The notes under the pieces: model-generated
What the model was told of the DNA's origin: nothing
What the model saw: the letters and a program-made list of their open reading frames with translations, nothing else
Databases searched by the model: none
Made by a program: the position numbers and the translations under genes
Shown here: positions 1 through 12,440 of the stretch, piece by piece
Numbering within the stretch: position 1 is the first letter of the stretch
Layout: each line of letters begins with the position of its first letter
Source of the DNA: Endomychus coccineus
Lineage: Eukaryota; Arthropoda; Insecta; Coleoptera; Endomychidae
NCBI GenBank assembly: GCA_958510875.1
Contig: OY294070.1
Location: 117,284,703-117,348,702, forward strand
Length of the DNA: 64,000 nt
Direction: 5' to 3'

Positions 1-1414
1 TGATGAGGTTGAACCTCGTAGGAAGCTCACGTTTCAAGATATTCAGCTAGGAGACCTACTAAATAATGGTTTTCGCATCCTATATCACCAACTTGTAACG
101 TTCATATCTCAGTAGATTTTCATCATAAAGCGAGAGGAAAAACAAAACGTTTGCTAAAACTTGTACTGAATTCTTTCAGATATTGTAAACTACTTTTTCT
201 GGGATTAATAATATTATACATAAGTGATTATATCCTTAAGCTAGAAGACTATGACTTCGTACAATTTCATTCTGTTTCCAATAGGTTCTACTGGGTCCTA
301 CCCTTCTCCCACCTGTCTTTTTAGTTTTTTCCTGAATAGAGCACAGTAATAATGTTATTGGGATTGACGATTCAACAAGTTGTGTTGTAGTATCCTTAAA
401 ATGATTACATATCACGGTTGCAAATATGATGAATGCGATTTGGTTAACTTTTTATTCGATCTTATCCACGTGCGGCCTTTCGATATTCTTTATAATAATC
501 AAAATTAGACTTTAGAGTTTGCATTTTTCTTGGATAAAAAACAGAATTGATATAATATAATATAACATCTCCACGACTTGCTGATATGATACCACTCTTT
601 TAGATGACTGTTTCATAATGCTTCCGCATAAATGCAGCTCTATTTCAGCAATTGCAAGTGGGATGTTCTTTTTTAGCTCCGGAATCGTCCTCTAGGCTCG
701 CTGTCTGGATAGATGTTTGGTCTTTGTCAGACTTGTGTGCCAAAGCCTCTTTCTTTTTTGGTGCCGACTTTCTATCCACTTTCACGATAGAGCGCACATA
801 GACAAATGCATGATGCGTTCACGTGAACAACATGCAGTTTGGTTTGGACAATTAACAAATTAAATGAAAAGCAAATATTCTCAAATCCGTTAGTACGGCC
901 CCGCGTTGTTGGTTTTTATATAGCGGAATCGAGCTCTCGCAACTAGACAGATTGCAGCGCGAGCTCTTTATCGGTAGATGCGAAATATGGCGTGAGCTTG
1001 GCGAAAGGATCGGCTTGTGCTTCCGCTTTTCGCAGATGTTCCGTCTTAATCCTTCGGGCACGCGCAGCATGTATAGGATAATGAGAGGAGTACATGTTAA
1101 ACGGAAGAAGAATTTATGTTGTGCGATAGGGAATGTTGGTTTGTAAGAATTAGAGATGAGTTGCTATTCAGCGATCTGTTGTTCATGAAGGCAACTCCGC
1201 GACTGAAGCATATTTTGTTTAATAAAAAATTTCAGTTGCTGTTTTGAACCTCTTATTTGAAACAGTTATTTTAAGATTTGACATAGAAATAGCAGTAATA
1301 GCACTTGGTATTATGATTATGGTATTTATATCTAGATATAACAGTCTTGACCATCTAGTAAAAATACTGGAATGTGACTGTGTTTTGAACCGATTACAAT
1401 ATTTCCCCTTACAC
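1..1414. other. No gene recognised
   Basis: No reading frame with a recognisable domain. A TATATAG stretch at about 917-923 is followed by a slightly GC-richer segment to about 1060, which could be a promoter or untranslated exon, but nothing confirms this. Confidence 0.4.
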
Positions 1415-1425
1415 TATATACCATG

Positions 1426-1585
1426 AAAAATTTTGGCTTCCGGATGTATTCCGCATCACAATATCTCGACTTGATGCCGGCGTTTCGCCAACCATTACAG
1501 GTGGCATCTTCAGAGCAGGCTTGAGGCTTGAACTTGAAAAAGATTTTTCAAGATTAGCTATCTGCAGAAGTCTACTATTCAAGAA
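1426..1585 (+). mobile_element. Penelope-like terminal-repeat insertion with 11-bp target duplication
   Basis: A 160-bp insertion flanked by the direct repeat TATATACCATG (1415-1425 and 1586-1596). Its first ~100 bp are the reverse complement of a block that recurs at 41581-41670, containing GGCGTTTCGCCAACCATTAC. Its last ~50 bp (AAGATTAGCTATC and onward) match the tail of the 41.6-kb copy in the same orientation. So in this copy the front part is inverted relative to the tail. Read on the minus strand, the inverted part has CTGAAGA, a GCCA/TGGC stem and GAAAC, like the hammerhead-type motifs known from Penelope-like element (PLE) terminal repeats. The TSD and the second copy are seen directly; assignment to PLE is inference from the motif and the inverted structure. 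Confidence 0.6.
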
Positions 1586-1596
1586 TATATACCATG

Positions 1597-3715
1597 TGTG
1601 TGAAGGAATTAATTATGGCTAGGGCTGCCAAAACGAAAGCGTTCGGAAAAAATTCTTGAATTTATACTTTCGAGTTGCATATCCCAAATTTACTTTTCCG
1701 TTTTACACTGTTGAATATTTCCGTTTTTGGAATAGTCGTTTTTTCTTTACATGACATAACATGACCAGGAAATGTGATTTGATTTAGAGTGACTGTTTAA
1801 CGTTGGTTTCATTGCAATAAAGTCGCCGTATTCGTATGAGTCGTCAAAAAATATGGATCAATAATAAGATTACTGTAATTAAAGGTGACATATATTAATT
1901 TTCAATTCCTCTTAAGAATTATCTCAAGTTAATCTCTATGTGCGCCAAATCTTTAGCAAATAAAACTCCAACATGATCGTTATTACTAATTCCGTTTGAT
2001 TTAAATTATAAAAAAAAAGATGTAGGATAAAATAAATATCAGACTGTAACATTTAATTTGTTCGATAACGTACTGAATAACATTAATTCAGAGAGGCTTG
2101 TGGGTAGAACGTTTAATGCTCGAGACCGTGTTCTTGACAATCTATTACTGCTGATTAATTTTTCAAGACTGGAAGTCTTTCCAAAAACGCGTTTTACAAC
2201 GATCGCCCTATAATTATTTTAATAAGCCTCAAACTTTTATGCAAATCTGGATACCCACTAAAGGGAATCTTACAATAAAAAAGATACCTACATGGAATGG
2301 AGGTCATGCTTTATTTATGATTATCGCATTCGTGGTAACGTTATGTATATGAAACAGATAATGGACTATATGAACAATCGAGGAATTAGAGCACTTAAAT
2401 CTCAACGTTTTAGTCCTAATTATTCTAAAATGGTCGTAAGATACTGATGGAAAATTTGGTTGACAATGTTCCTTTTTCAGAAACAATTTTATATTTTCGT
2501 CGAGCGTTAATTTAAAATAATCCAGTATTTTATCTCAATAGGCGACCACACAGAAGCCGATGAGTCGAGAAATTGAATAATATATATGAATATTATATCA
2601 AATCAGAAGATTTAACTTTGCTTTAATGGGTAAAGCCAAGTCACACACGAATCATACAGATAAATCTTGAAGTACTACTTGGCAGTAAAAGGTTTTGATT
2701 CATTGCGAATTTGTCATTAGTTAAATTTCATTTATAAATTAAAATGACCGAAACCCGATGTAAGTTTTTGACAACCATCATTAATATAAATATGCAGATG
2801 GAGTTCGAATTAGCAGTGTTTTGTTTTGCAAAAGAGAAATGTAAAGTAGTATAGCGAGTTGTATCTGACAGATATTATGCGAAGCGCGCAACCCGACTCT
2901 CACTTCACTTATGGCAGTAACTCGCGATAGAAGCACGCACAGTTATACATTGATTTGAGAAGTTCTAATATCTCGTAACTATCTGGCAGGTTATGACTGG
3001 ACGCCCATTTATACTCATCTTTGTTGAATCTCGCTCGAACATATTAAATCACTAAACAGCGTTCATTTAAACGCAATCTGTATATAGAAACAACCCCTGC
3101 CGTTGGAAAATAAAATCGAAAGGCCTACGAAAAACCGATCGTGATTTCGTAACACAGAAAATTCAAAATCTTCGTGCGACTTCTAGAAATGAAACGGACA
3201 AAGTAGTTATAGAAGAGAACTGGTGCTTCTACCGAAGATATTTATGAGCCCTGGCTGTAATAAGGAGCCAAATTTCGGGTGTATGCGAACATGTCAAAAA
3301 TCGTGCCAAAGCCGTACGAAAATGGTACAGAGATATAAGTTAGTGTAAAGGTGGAAAGCACGTGGCCCTTGCAGATCTATCCTTTGGGTGATGGCCAGCT
3401 AATGCTCCAGATTTACTTCCCACACTAAAAAAACTGACTAAACGATAAAATGCACGTTATGTATTACAAAATCTGACGCGAACACATAGTCTTTTTTTGT
3501 CAAATATGCAAGTATTGCATTTGTACACGTGTTCCCTAATTGATAATTTGAGTACTTGCTCTATAAAGTTCTTTTCACGAAAAATGGTTGAACTCAATAG
3601 CTGCAGTAAACTACCGGCCACAAGTACCCTTGATAATGCTAATATTAGTCTATAGGACCGGACTGAATAATTGTAAATGTACATAAAGACATAGCAGGTA
3701 GTTTACTTCTTTAAT
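1597..3715. other. No gene recognised
   Basis: AT-rich sequence without a recognisable coding domain or clear terminal repeats. A slightly GC-richer patch lies at 2870-2940. Confidence 0.4.
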
Positions 3716-3722
3716 TAACAGG

Positions 3723-4290
3723 GGATTTGAGACACAACGGCAGAAAATTTTGAATAATGGTCTCCTACCACACATTCCTCCATGTAGCGTGATATTAATG
3801 GACAATGCAAGCTATCATAGTCGCCAATTACATAAGGCTCTAACCTCAAATAATACGAAATTGAAAATTCAAAACTACATGGCAGCGAATGATATATATG
3901 TTGAAGAATCTTATACTAAAACTGATCTTTTAGAAGTTTTAAGCAATTTTGAATTTAAAAAAATTGTGTTTGTGATGCATTGGCAGATGTGATGGGACAT
4001 ACAGTGCTACGACTCCCACTCTTTTGTTGTATTTTCAATCCAATAGAGCATATGAGGCATCAATTAAAAGGATAGGTTAGGTCAGAACATTTATTTATTC
4101 AACTTCAAGTGGCAGGATTGAAAAATCAATTACAAAATGTCTCAATGATATTTTCCCAGGTAGTTGAAAACATTCAGTCTGTCAACTGTAGAAAATTCTT
4201 ATATTACTCTGGATCATAATGTAATTAAACCGATTATGATAAATGTTGGTGAGGATAGCGACAGCAAAACGGAACTTTCTATAGAATAAC
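3723..4290 (+). pseudogene. IS630/Tc1-type DDE transposase, C-terminal half, broken
   Basis: An open stretch at 3750-3992 carries the second catalytic block of a DDE transposase: a hydrophobic strand ending in LMDNASYHSRQ, then ESYTKTDLLEVL. After the stop at 3992 the family signature continues in other frames: GHTVLRLP near 4000 and FNPIEH near 4035-4055, followed by a Ser/Asp/Glu-rich end near 4250-4290. Transposases of this family cut and paste the element at TA sites in the nucleus. The N-terminal DNA-binding half and first catalytic Asp are not visible upstream, so this is a truncated, frameshifted copy. No terminal inverted repeats were identified around it. Assignment to the DDE_3 superfamily is firm; the exact family is not. 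Confidence 0.75.
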
Positions 4291-4299
4291 ATGTAAAAA

Positions 4300-6335
4300 T
4301 GTAAGAAATAACTAGTATTTAAAACTAGATTAGGTAGGTAGACATCACGCTATAATAAATAATAAAACTTAGTATTACTTAAGTTACTTTATTTGATTGA
4401 ATTAATATAAACATTCAATACGAGTATAATTACTCGTTTTCCTTAGAATTCAAATTACAATAAATACATAATTATTTAAAGCCCGGCCCTGTTTATTTGC
4501 TTGCTTATTGCCAAGTTGTTGCATAGACAATGGATACTTTTACTGCGGTCATTAAGTCAGAACCATTTATCGTGAAAAAGCCTTTTACTTGTGATTTGGT
4601 TTTGGTTTCAGAGTTTGCCAAATATTTGCTATGAAAATTGAATTGGCTATAGTGACTAAGTTCTTAAACAAAAGAAGGGTTAACACAATTGAACAATGTG
4701 TAGTTGCAAATTTGTCATCGAACGATACTGTGTGTTATAATACTCATAGATATTTATCATTCTCCTATCCATATACCTATTTTCCACTCTATATAACAAG
4801 ATCAAAAAAATAATATTGGTCACGATCTACTGGTTTTACTTGAGAAATATTATCAATGAGATACTAATCACACGGTTATGCAAATTTTCGTAACCGATTA
4901 ATGAAACTTTACACCAATAGACCGTAACTGTTTGGAATCCGATTCTGGCTGGTTTTATTAGTACCATATATCAAAAATATCTTCATTTCCTAATTAATTT
5001 GACATTTCAATATTTCGTAGACACATTTGATATCGAGCCTAATTATTTATTCGTTATTAACTATGCAGGAAATATTCAAACAAATTGGTTTGGCAAAAGT
5101 TTCAGGAATTAATTAAATTTTACAATCAAAGAAACAAGTTATAATCGAGATTTGAACTTTCTAGGCCAATATTCATAGACAATTATTAAGTTCAAATTTT
5201 ACCGAATCTCCGTAACATAATAATGCACTTCTAGAAAATTAGGTTATCATTTATGGTATCCGTATCGATGTTTGTTATGCATGAATGGCGTCAAACAGAA
5301 TGCTGTTGAATATTATAATGACTTATGATCAGGTTGGGCCAACCAACACGTTCTAGAATATTAAAATCAGTGGCAGTTTCCACTGCCTCAACTCCCACGT
5401 TTTAACAGTAAATTTCCTCACTGCTCTAGTGCCATTTCACCTACATGCTATTGCATATCTTCATTTTGCTGTCACAATTAGATTTCATGATGCGATTAAA
5501 TCATTCATTAGCTCGTTCAAGAGGATACCCCTCTCCTCAACAACAAACAGTACTAAATCCTTCACTGCATTAAAATCAATTCTTGAAATGTCAAATGTTA
5601 TGAAAAGAATAGCACCACTTGTCATGCCACACCCTAATCTAATAATCTAGTGTGTTATGGTCATGCTGGCATGCTGCCAAAGGGCCAGACACCAATGTCT
5701 CAAAAATTATTTGACTTAACTGTTCCCATATGGGCTGTTAGCGGTAAGAAAGAAACGACGTCATAGGTGAAGGTGATACAGTGTTGTCAGTTGAGCGGGT
5801 TTTCAATGTTTTTGAATACAAGTAACTATTTGACTCGATAAACTATATTACAAACAAAATTAGGAGTTCTTTATTTATTATATTAGTGAATACAAATCAT
5901 TTGTATTCACCAACCACTTACGGTTCCTTCTCGCCCAAACAAGAGTACTTAATTATTGTGTATTATTAAAACAGTAGGTTTATACAAACCTAGAAACACT
6001 ATAAACGTAGGATGATTGTAATACTTCAACAAAGATACAAGTCGAATTCAAATTAAATAGTTCGCAAAATATACCTTTCGGAATTAAATTCACTTCGTGA
6101 ATGGCAAAAGAGAGTATTTTTCATTCATTTTACAAAATGCTACTTTTTCGAAAGATTAATTTGATGGATTATTAAAATAAAACCTCACCTGAAATATTTA
6201 AATAATTATAAGGAAAATTAACTTTTAGTTTAGAGTCGACATTATTGATCCTGTATTATTGAATTGAATATTTTTTTACATCTTGCATGATTTTTGCAAG
6301 AGGTTCGATAAAAAAATTAAAACTATTTCGATACC
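4300..6335. other. No gene recognised
   Basis: AT-rich. A 73-codon open frame at 5429-5650 shows no recognisable domain on either strand. Confidence 0.35.
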
Positions 6336-6337
6336 TA

Positions 6338-6775
6338 TACGAGGAGAAGGTGAAAAGTCCCTGAAAAATTAAACAGATGGCGCCACAACCGAAAATCCCA
6401 TGTGTCATTTGTGATGTACCATAATTAACTAGAACACATTAAAATTTGTCAGTCAGTTCTGTTTTGACAACCATCGAAAGCTAGCAACATTCAACATTTT
6501 TCAAACATGGAAAAAAGGATTGTTGGCAACGTTCAAGCGCGATAAGAAAGATTTTTTGCGCCGTTTCGTAACCGTGGACGAAACATGGATCCATCACAAC
6601 ACACTAGAGACCAAAGAACAGTAGAAACAGTGGACTTGTCCTGACGAATCGAAGCCGAAAAAGGCCAAAGTGGGTTTATCGGCCAACTAATTCATGGCGA
6701 CATGGTTTTTTGGGATGCACATGGTATCGTCGATATCGATCACCTTGAAAAGGGCAAAACAATTACTATTCAGTC
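6338..6775 (+). pseudogene. mariner transposon, internally deleted
   Basis: The stretch from 6338 looks like a mariner 5' terminus and leader, running into ATGGAAAAA at 6507. Shortly after, a frame from 6523 encodes the mariner signature: a KRDKK stretch, FVTVDETWIHH (first catalytic Asp) and then WTCPDESKPKKAKVG, with in-frame stops after the triad's first block and after LSAN. The sequence then shifts frame through ATWFF and FGMHM, which correspond to MATVFWDAHG around the second Asp. The N-terminal ~130 residues (helix-turn-helix region) are missing, as ATG and the VDETW block sit only ~80 bp apart. Everything after about 6775 is replaced by unrelated DNA. The copy cannot encode a working enzyme. 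Confidence 0.8.
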
Positions 6776-6905
6776 TGCCCTATCGGCCCCTGGTTACTTA
6801 CTCCACTGAGACTACCCTGGAACATGGCTATCCATAGATAGCTCAGTGAAACGCTTTGTGGTGAGGTTCCCCTCAACGAGGAGTAAACCTTAAAAAAAAT
6901 CTGGC
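6776..6905 (+). mobile_element. GC-richer insert ending in A8, possible non-LTR 3' end
   Basis: Mariner homology stops abruptly at about 6775 and a compositionally different block follows, ending in TTAAAAAAAATC near 6890-6901. The A-run and abrupt junction resemble the 3' end of an unidentified retroposon. No coding domain is visible. Confidence 0.25.
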
Positions 6906-9900
6906 GCCTGAGAAATCAATATAAAGTCAATTAGATTCATAGACTTGAAGGAGTAATGAAGCCGTCGTAAGTAATTATCGCCAAAAAGTAACAAGGAACG
7001 TCACAATACTCATTTTACAAACAAAAAATTCGACTAAATTAGGCACTATGAATACGAGCAAGTGGGAACTATTTGTTCTGCATCTGTATGTTCGACAGCG
7101 CTCGGTTCATTCTGTTCCGTTTGGGCTGAAACGTTCATGTCTGGACGCACGACGCACCATTAGACTTGACTTTATTATAGCTTTGTTTCCCTACGTTGGA
7201 TTACTTATACTTTCTATTTCTAAAGATGCCAAATACGAAACATAAACTTACAATTCTCAATTATATCACATCGGCAAAAACCGTTGGGCAGCGGTTCCAA
7301 CGAGACGACTTAATCTTTATCGTTATGCGTATTGCAATTTTTTCCGTCTGCATCATAACACATATCATATTATTATTCTTAGGTACAGTCAGCATATTAT
7401 GGATAAGATATTTCGCAACAAATATTCCAAACGTTGCAGCAAAGGTTACAAAAAGCACTACATTTCAAAACGATGATCGAGAGATTGGATGAAAGGATCG
7501 TGCTTGAATTCAAGGCATCGTTATTTAACGTAAAAAAAGCTAACTTATAGTTTGAGCTCCTTTGGATTGGGGGTTCGAATTACAAGTTTATGGAGACAAA
7601 AAGTAGAGCGCCATGAAATTATCTCGCATTATTTTATTGTCCTTGAACTTTCTGAACTCTCCATTTTCCTCAATTCATAGAACAAGCTAATACAAATATA
7701 TCAAATCTAATCGAAATGCTTTGAAGGAAGAAGTAAAGCGTATTTGTTCTTAATCATTTTAAGAAGGCATTACAGAGATGGCTTTATTGAATCTCCTTCT
7801 GTATTCCTCAAGGGTATAATTGTAGTTTCACATATTAACTGGAAAAAGTTACGTTTTATATTCATCTGCCACTACTACCAGCTAGAATATTGAGAAGGAT
7901 CAACACCCTCCTAATTTTTTTTTCAAACAACTAGTGAGTTCAATCCAGTTTAGCTTCGTCTTGGGCTGATTCGAGGCCCTTATAGATTTGTTAGGAGCCG
8001 ATGAAAGAATGTTGCGAGAAAAAAGTCGACGCTTTAGAAAATGAAATATCTGTTTTTTAATTGAATAATGTAAAGCTTCTGCTTTCAGAGTTGCCGAAAC
8101 ACCTGAAGTCCGGGACACGAGATATATTGCCCCCTCTTCGCCGCTACACATAACGAAACAGTTATCTTCTCTGTGGTTGTGACAGAGCTGACATCCTTCA
8201 ACATCAACATACTTATACTTGCGCAAAGAGCAAACGGCTTTGGAAAATTTAAAAATAAGCAAAAGTTTGCGAAAGTATAGTTGATTTATTGGCGGATTTT
8301 TTTTTACAGAAAATTGACAAAAGTTGAATTTACCGGCGCGGAAACAAGATGATCCGTTGAAGGATTTGGCAGTCTATAGGGAACATACGGACAGACGGAA
8401 TTTTAGTTTTATAAGCATTGATTACCTAGAAATATTATGATGTATTGAATTATTTAGCAAAAATTATCTGACTTTAATGTTAATCAATCCTTTTTTTAAC
8501 ATACGCTGTAATATTTCCAATTACGATAGGTATGATGCATTATTAAGTATCAGACTCATACGAAGGGGGGGGGGGGTCCAATTTATGTCGGTATGAGAAA
8601 CATAACCAGATCAAGGACCTAGGGCCACATTACTTCGAATCATAAGTTCGTCTTGTTAGATAAAGATAACTTGGCTACAGCAATAGACAGCGCACAACAA
8701 ATTGAAATTGAAAATGTTAACAGCAGAGTTTGAGAGAATCGGAATTTCTACACCTTTGTATACAAAAGAGCTGTCATTTCGGCGACACGATGAGTTATAA
8801 TAATTATTCTCCAAATCGAGATAATTTCAAAGAGGTCGTTAGTTTAATTGGTAAACTCGATATTCATTTACGAATTTTTTTTAGAGCAATATATTGATAC
8901 CTATTCCCGGCGCATCAAAAAATGAACAGAACGACTCGATTGATTCCATTGATTTTGTTTTGAATAAGAGCATTGACGATGACATTTTGAAATCTTCCTT
9001 CATATTACGATAAGTTGGTGAAACCACTGACAACTAGGTATTAATAGCGTAGTGTAAAGGGTTGTCACGAGTTCAATAGAGGAAAGTACAGAGGGTACGT
9101 TGGTGGTTGAGGTATGGTTCGAAAGGGGCTTGGCTGTAGATGTTACAAAAATAACAATTAAAAAAAGTTATATATGCCTATCTGCAAATCTCTCGCGGTG
9201 GAACAACAGACGAGATTTTTAATGAACACCGACCATGGAAATATCTATAGAAGAGTTGTAAATCGCAGTTGTCCTGCGTTATGTTATTTGAAACATCTGA
9301 GGAAAAATCATGTATGATTAAGAATAGTGTTAAGTAAAACTTAGCTGTCAAAAAATTGACTCAGACACCCAGACTTCCTCTGAACTCACTATCAATAATG
9401 TACATTATAAATGTATATCACCATATTAAAGTCGCTAAGCGCGACTGCGATAGTTAAACTTTTCTCTACAACATTTTATAATTTGCTTGTTGTGTACAGA
9501 ATAGGGCAAGTTTTTAAATTTTTGTTGGTAATCCTGATTTAATTTTAGGGACAAATATCAACAACTTCAACATTAACATAAGTTTTACGGAAAAAACTAG
9601 TTATGAGAATAAAATGGAGATATTTTATATCGCTCCAAGTTTCAACCTCGATGAGTTCATATCAGATTCCATATGCCGGTTATCCACGTATCTTCGGTCG
9701 ATCTCTTTTTCAATCTTTGAATTTGTTACAGCAGTCTGGTATACCTGGCGCCTTTTCTTAGCTTAGGAGTCCTTGTTCGTATAACAATACCGGACTCTAT
9801 TCACCATTTTATTTCCTTTTGTTGACCCTCTCTAATGAGAATGACCTCTCGGAATCCGAGAAAGTGTTGTAGAATTTCCGAAAGTCGTGTAAATGTTGTA

Positions 9901-10223
9901 CTTACCCTTCTTAGGTGTCGAGTGATTCTTGTACAGAATCATTGGAATGATAACGTACCGTTCGTTTTTTCGCCTAACCATATTTTGCATGCTATTTCAA
10001 AGGGTAAAATCGCTGAAATTATGATGAATGTTTCAGACTGGAAAATGTCGAGTTGACATATTTTTAATTTGATTGCTGATTTTAATCCTCCAGATTGCAC
10101 ATTAAGGAAGCTAATTGGCTTAGCGAGATCTCTTCACTCAATGTTATTCAGTTTAAAAAGCGTTTTGTATTATGGAGAATTTCATCCAGTTAAGCGAAAC
10201 CGCAAGCGGTAAACCCTCCTGTT
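6906..10223. other. No gene recognised
   Basis: A G12 run lies at 8565-8576. A 120-codon open frame on the minus strand (7900-8262) contains CQLCHNHRED and a basic C-terminal half but matches no family I know; I do not call it a gene. Overlapping frames at 7048-7492 are hydrophobic by chance composition. Confidence 0.35.
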
Positions 10224-11068
10224 CCTGGTGATTTCCCGAAATATATTTTTTGGAAATATTTCCGGAAACATTGGAAACATATGGAAATATTGGAAACAAA
10301 TTTAAAACATTTTATGAAAAAATATCATCCAAAAACTAGAATGCAAAATTCATGAACACAAATAAATGGTTAAATATCAAAAAATACAAAGAATAAAGTA
10401 AAATTTGTTAAAAACTAATCATATACGAGAAACGATTCGAGCAAGAGGCATATATTTATCATCATCACCTTCAATATTCAACACCAATGCCTTCTTCGTG
10501 TCAGTCAACTTCCTCTAAATCTTAGACAGGTCAAAAGTAAAAATTGATCTATAGCCACTTTATATTTTTTTCAACAAGTGGGACACGTAGAGTAGTTTCT
10601 GTTTTTTTTAATGAGTGGTCTCAGTACTCAGTGCTGGATCAAAATCCGTGACGCTACTTTTGATAATGAAGATGATGTCTTTCCACGAGGAGAATGGGCT
10701 CTCAAATTACTTTTCCATATAAAATTATTGCCAAACAATTTGCCGCTTCTACGATAATCTGCTATTGCGTCAATTACTTCTTGCTCTTTTATAATATTAA
10801 GCTTTTTGCTATGTTGATTAAGTATGCATTCTGTTGAAAAAAATTCTGATGAACAACGGTGAATCAGACTCCCCTAATAGCACGAAAACTTCATAGTATA
10901 CGTATACTTATTCGGAATTTATTATCAGTTTGATGTTTCTACTGTATAAAAGTAAAAAAAATAAACCTTTGAATTCTTTAAAACGAGTTTTAAATAATTT
11001 CTAATATTTCCAATATTTCCCGTATTTCCAAGACACGTTCGGAAATTTCCAATATTCCCATTTCCAGG
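10224..11068 (-). mobile_element. hAT-like transposon remnant
   Basis: Read on the minus strand, 10560-10890 encodes a decayed hAT C-terminal region: a KEQEVIDAIADYRRS stretch, LFGNNFIW, then SSSLSKVASRIL, matching the conserved dimerisation area that precedes the ER-W motifs of hAT transposases. In-frame stops interrupt it throughout. Both ends carry clusters of TGGAAATATT/GGAAATTTCC, and the termini CCTGG (10224) and CCAGG (11068) can be aligned as imperfect inverted repeats. An 8-bp target duplication, expected for hAT, was not found at these exact borders, so the borders are approximate. The N-terminal zinc finger and catalytic domain are not seen, indicating an internally deleted element. 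Confidence 0.55.
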
Positions 11069-12139
11069 GAATATTTCCATTGAAAATACTTTCAGTTACA
11101 ACACTAGCTGTACCTGATAGTTCCATGTATCGCAAACATCCCAATAATGCTACAAAAATCGAAATAAGCAAAGGCGCAATAATTGTTGCTAAGTATCGAG
11201 CAGAAAACGTGCACGTGAAGAAGACACCAACATCTAAATTTACAACAGTGAATTTTTTTTATTTTTCAGCAAGGTTTTGATTTGGTCACAGAGGTACCGT
11301 TGTTCAAAAATATTAGCAGTACGCTTTGCGAAAATCGTAATGAGGCCCAGGGGTTGCAACAAGAACCAACTGTTAAAGAGGATTTGGAACTTCTTGAATA
11401 CTTGTTAAGGATTGTGGTATTTATGAAAAAATAATGATTAAAACTAAAGGTAGAAGAAAAGAAATAAACTATAAAAAAACATTTTTAACCATACTTATTT
11501 TACTGGAAAATAATAAAACTTTTCATAGGAATTTGGAGTTCAGAGTCTCCATAACACTGTGATGGAAGCTGTTTTATTTCCCTCAATATACGTAGTATAC
11601 AGTGTTAAGGAAGAATTGTAATTAGAGCAAATTTTTTTTTATTATATATCCGTTTGAGCATTTCTGACATGCATTTTCGGTTTTTCAAATTGAATTATAG
11701 TATTTTATCGAACCAAAAGAGCAGCCATATTTTTTAGGTTATAAATATATATTACACGCATACATATAACCGGCAGAAGTATCCGAAATTCTTATTTTAG
11801 GATTGAAGACGTCATCGATATGACGTCACTATGCTGTCTTAACTCTGTAGCAAATTTTGATAGTTCATGTGACAGTAAGTATGAGTATGAAACAAAGTTG
11901 TGAATTACATTATAACTTCAATGTGACATAGAGTATAATATAACTTGTTTCATAAGCAATTTGTAAATCGTTTTATTTAACTTGCCTTGTTTATCTATCG
12001 ATGTATCTATTTTTACGTTCAGGTGAAAATTTGCAAGTGAATTCTGGACCACTTCTAGTCGTCCGATTAACTTGAATTTTGGCAGGTGTTCATCATTCAT
12101 TCATCATATGTATTATGGCATATTTATAAGAGAAGAAAC
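11069..12139. other. No gene recognised
   Basis: AT-rich; no domain or clear repeat apart from short simple-sequence runs. Confidence 0.35.
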
Positions 12140-12440
12140 AAGATGGATGATGGAGAGTTTTGTGATTAAGATTCGATTTTTTTTAAATTGGTATATGGGA
12201 TTTTTTGGGGTCGGAAATTGTGATTTTTTTAGTCAAAATTTAAGATGGCGGACGAGTCAGGTGGTTATGGTCAGACTCTTTTCAAAATTGGTATGTGGGG
12301 GTTTTGGGGTCAGAGATTGTGATTTTTTAGTCAAAATAAAAAAATTCAATATGAGAAGATTATGGTCCGATTCTATTCGAAATTGGCACATGGGGTTTTT
12401 GGAGTCGGAGATCATAATTTTTTATTTCATTGTACCACAC
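12140..12440. repeat. ~100-bp tandem array, about three units
   Basis: TTGGTATATGGG, TTGGTATGTGGG and TTGGCACATGGG begin at 12188, 12288 and 12383, each followed by TTTTTGGGGTCGGA-like and GTGATTTTTTAGTC-like segments, giving periods of 100 and 95 bp. An open frame of 130 codons crosses the array but is a by-product of the repeat and is not called as a gene. Confidence 0.8.

Noticed and set aside
917..1060. TATA-box promoter with short coding frame (952-1146)
   Set aside because: No conserved protein and no supporting downstream exon; kept only as a remark.
7900..8262. 120-codon minus-strand open frame with CQLCHNHRED
   Set aside because: No recognisable domain, no splice or promoter context, and basic low-complexity C-terminus; could be chance.
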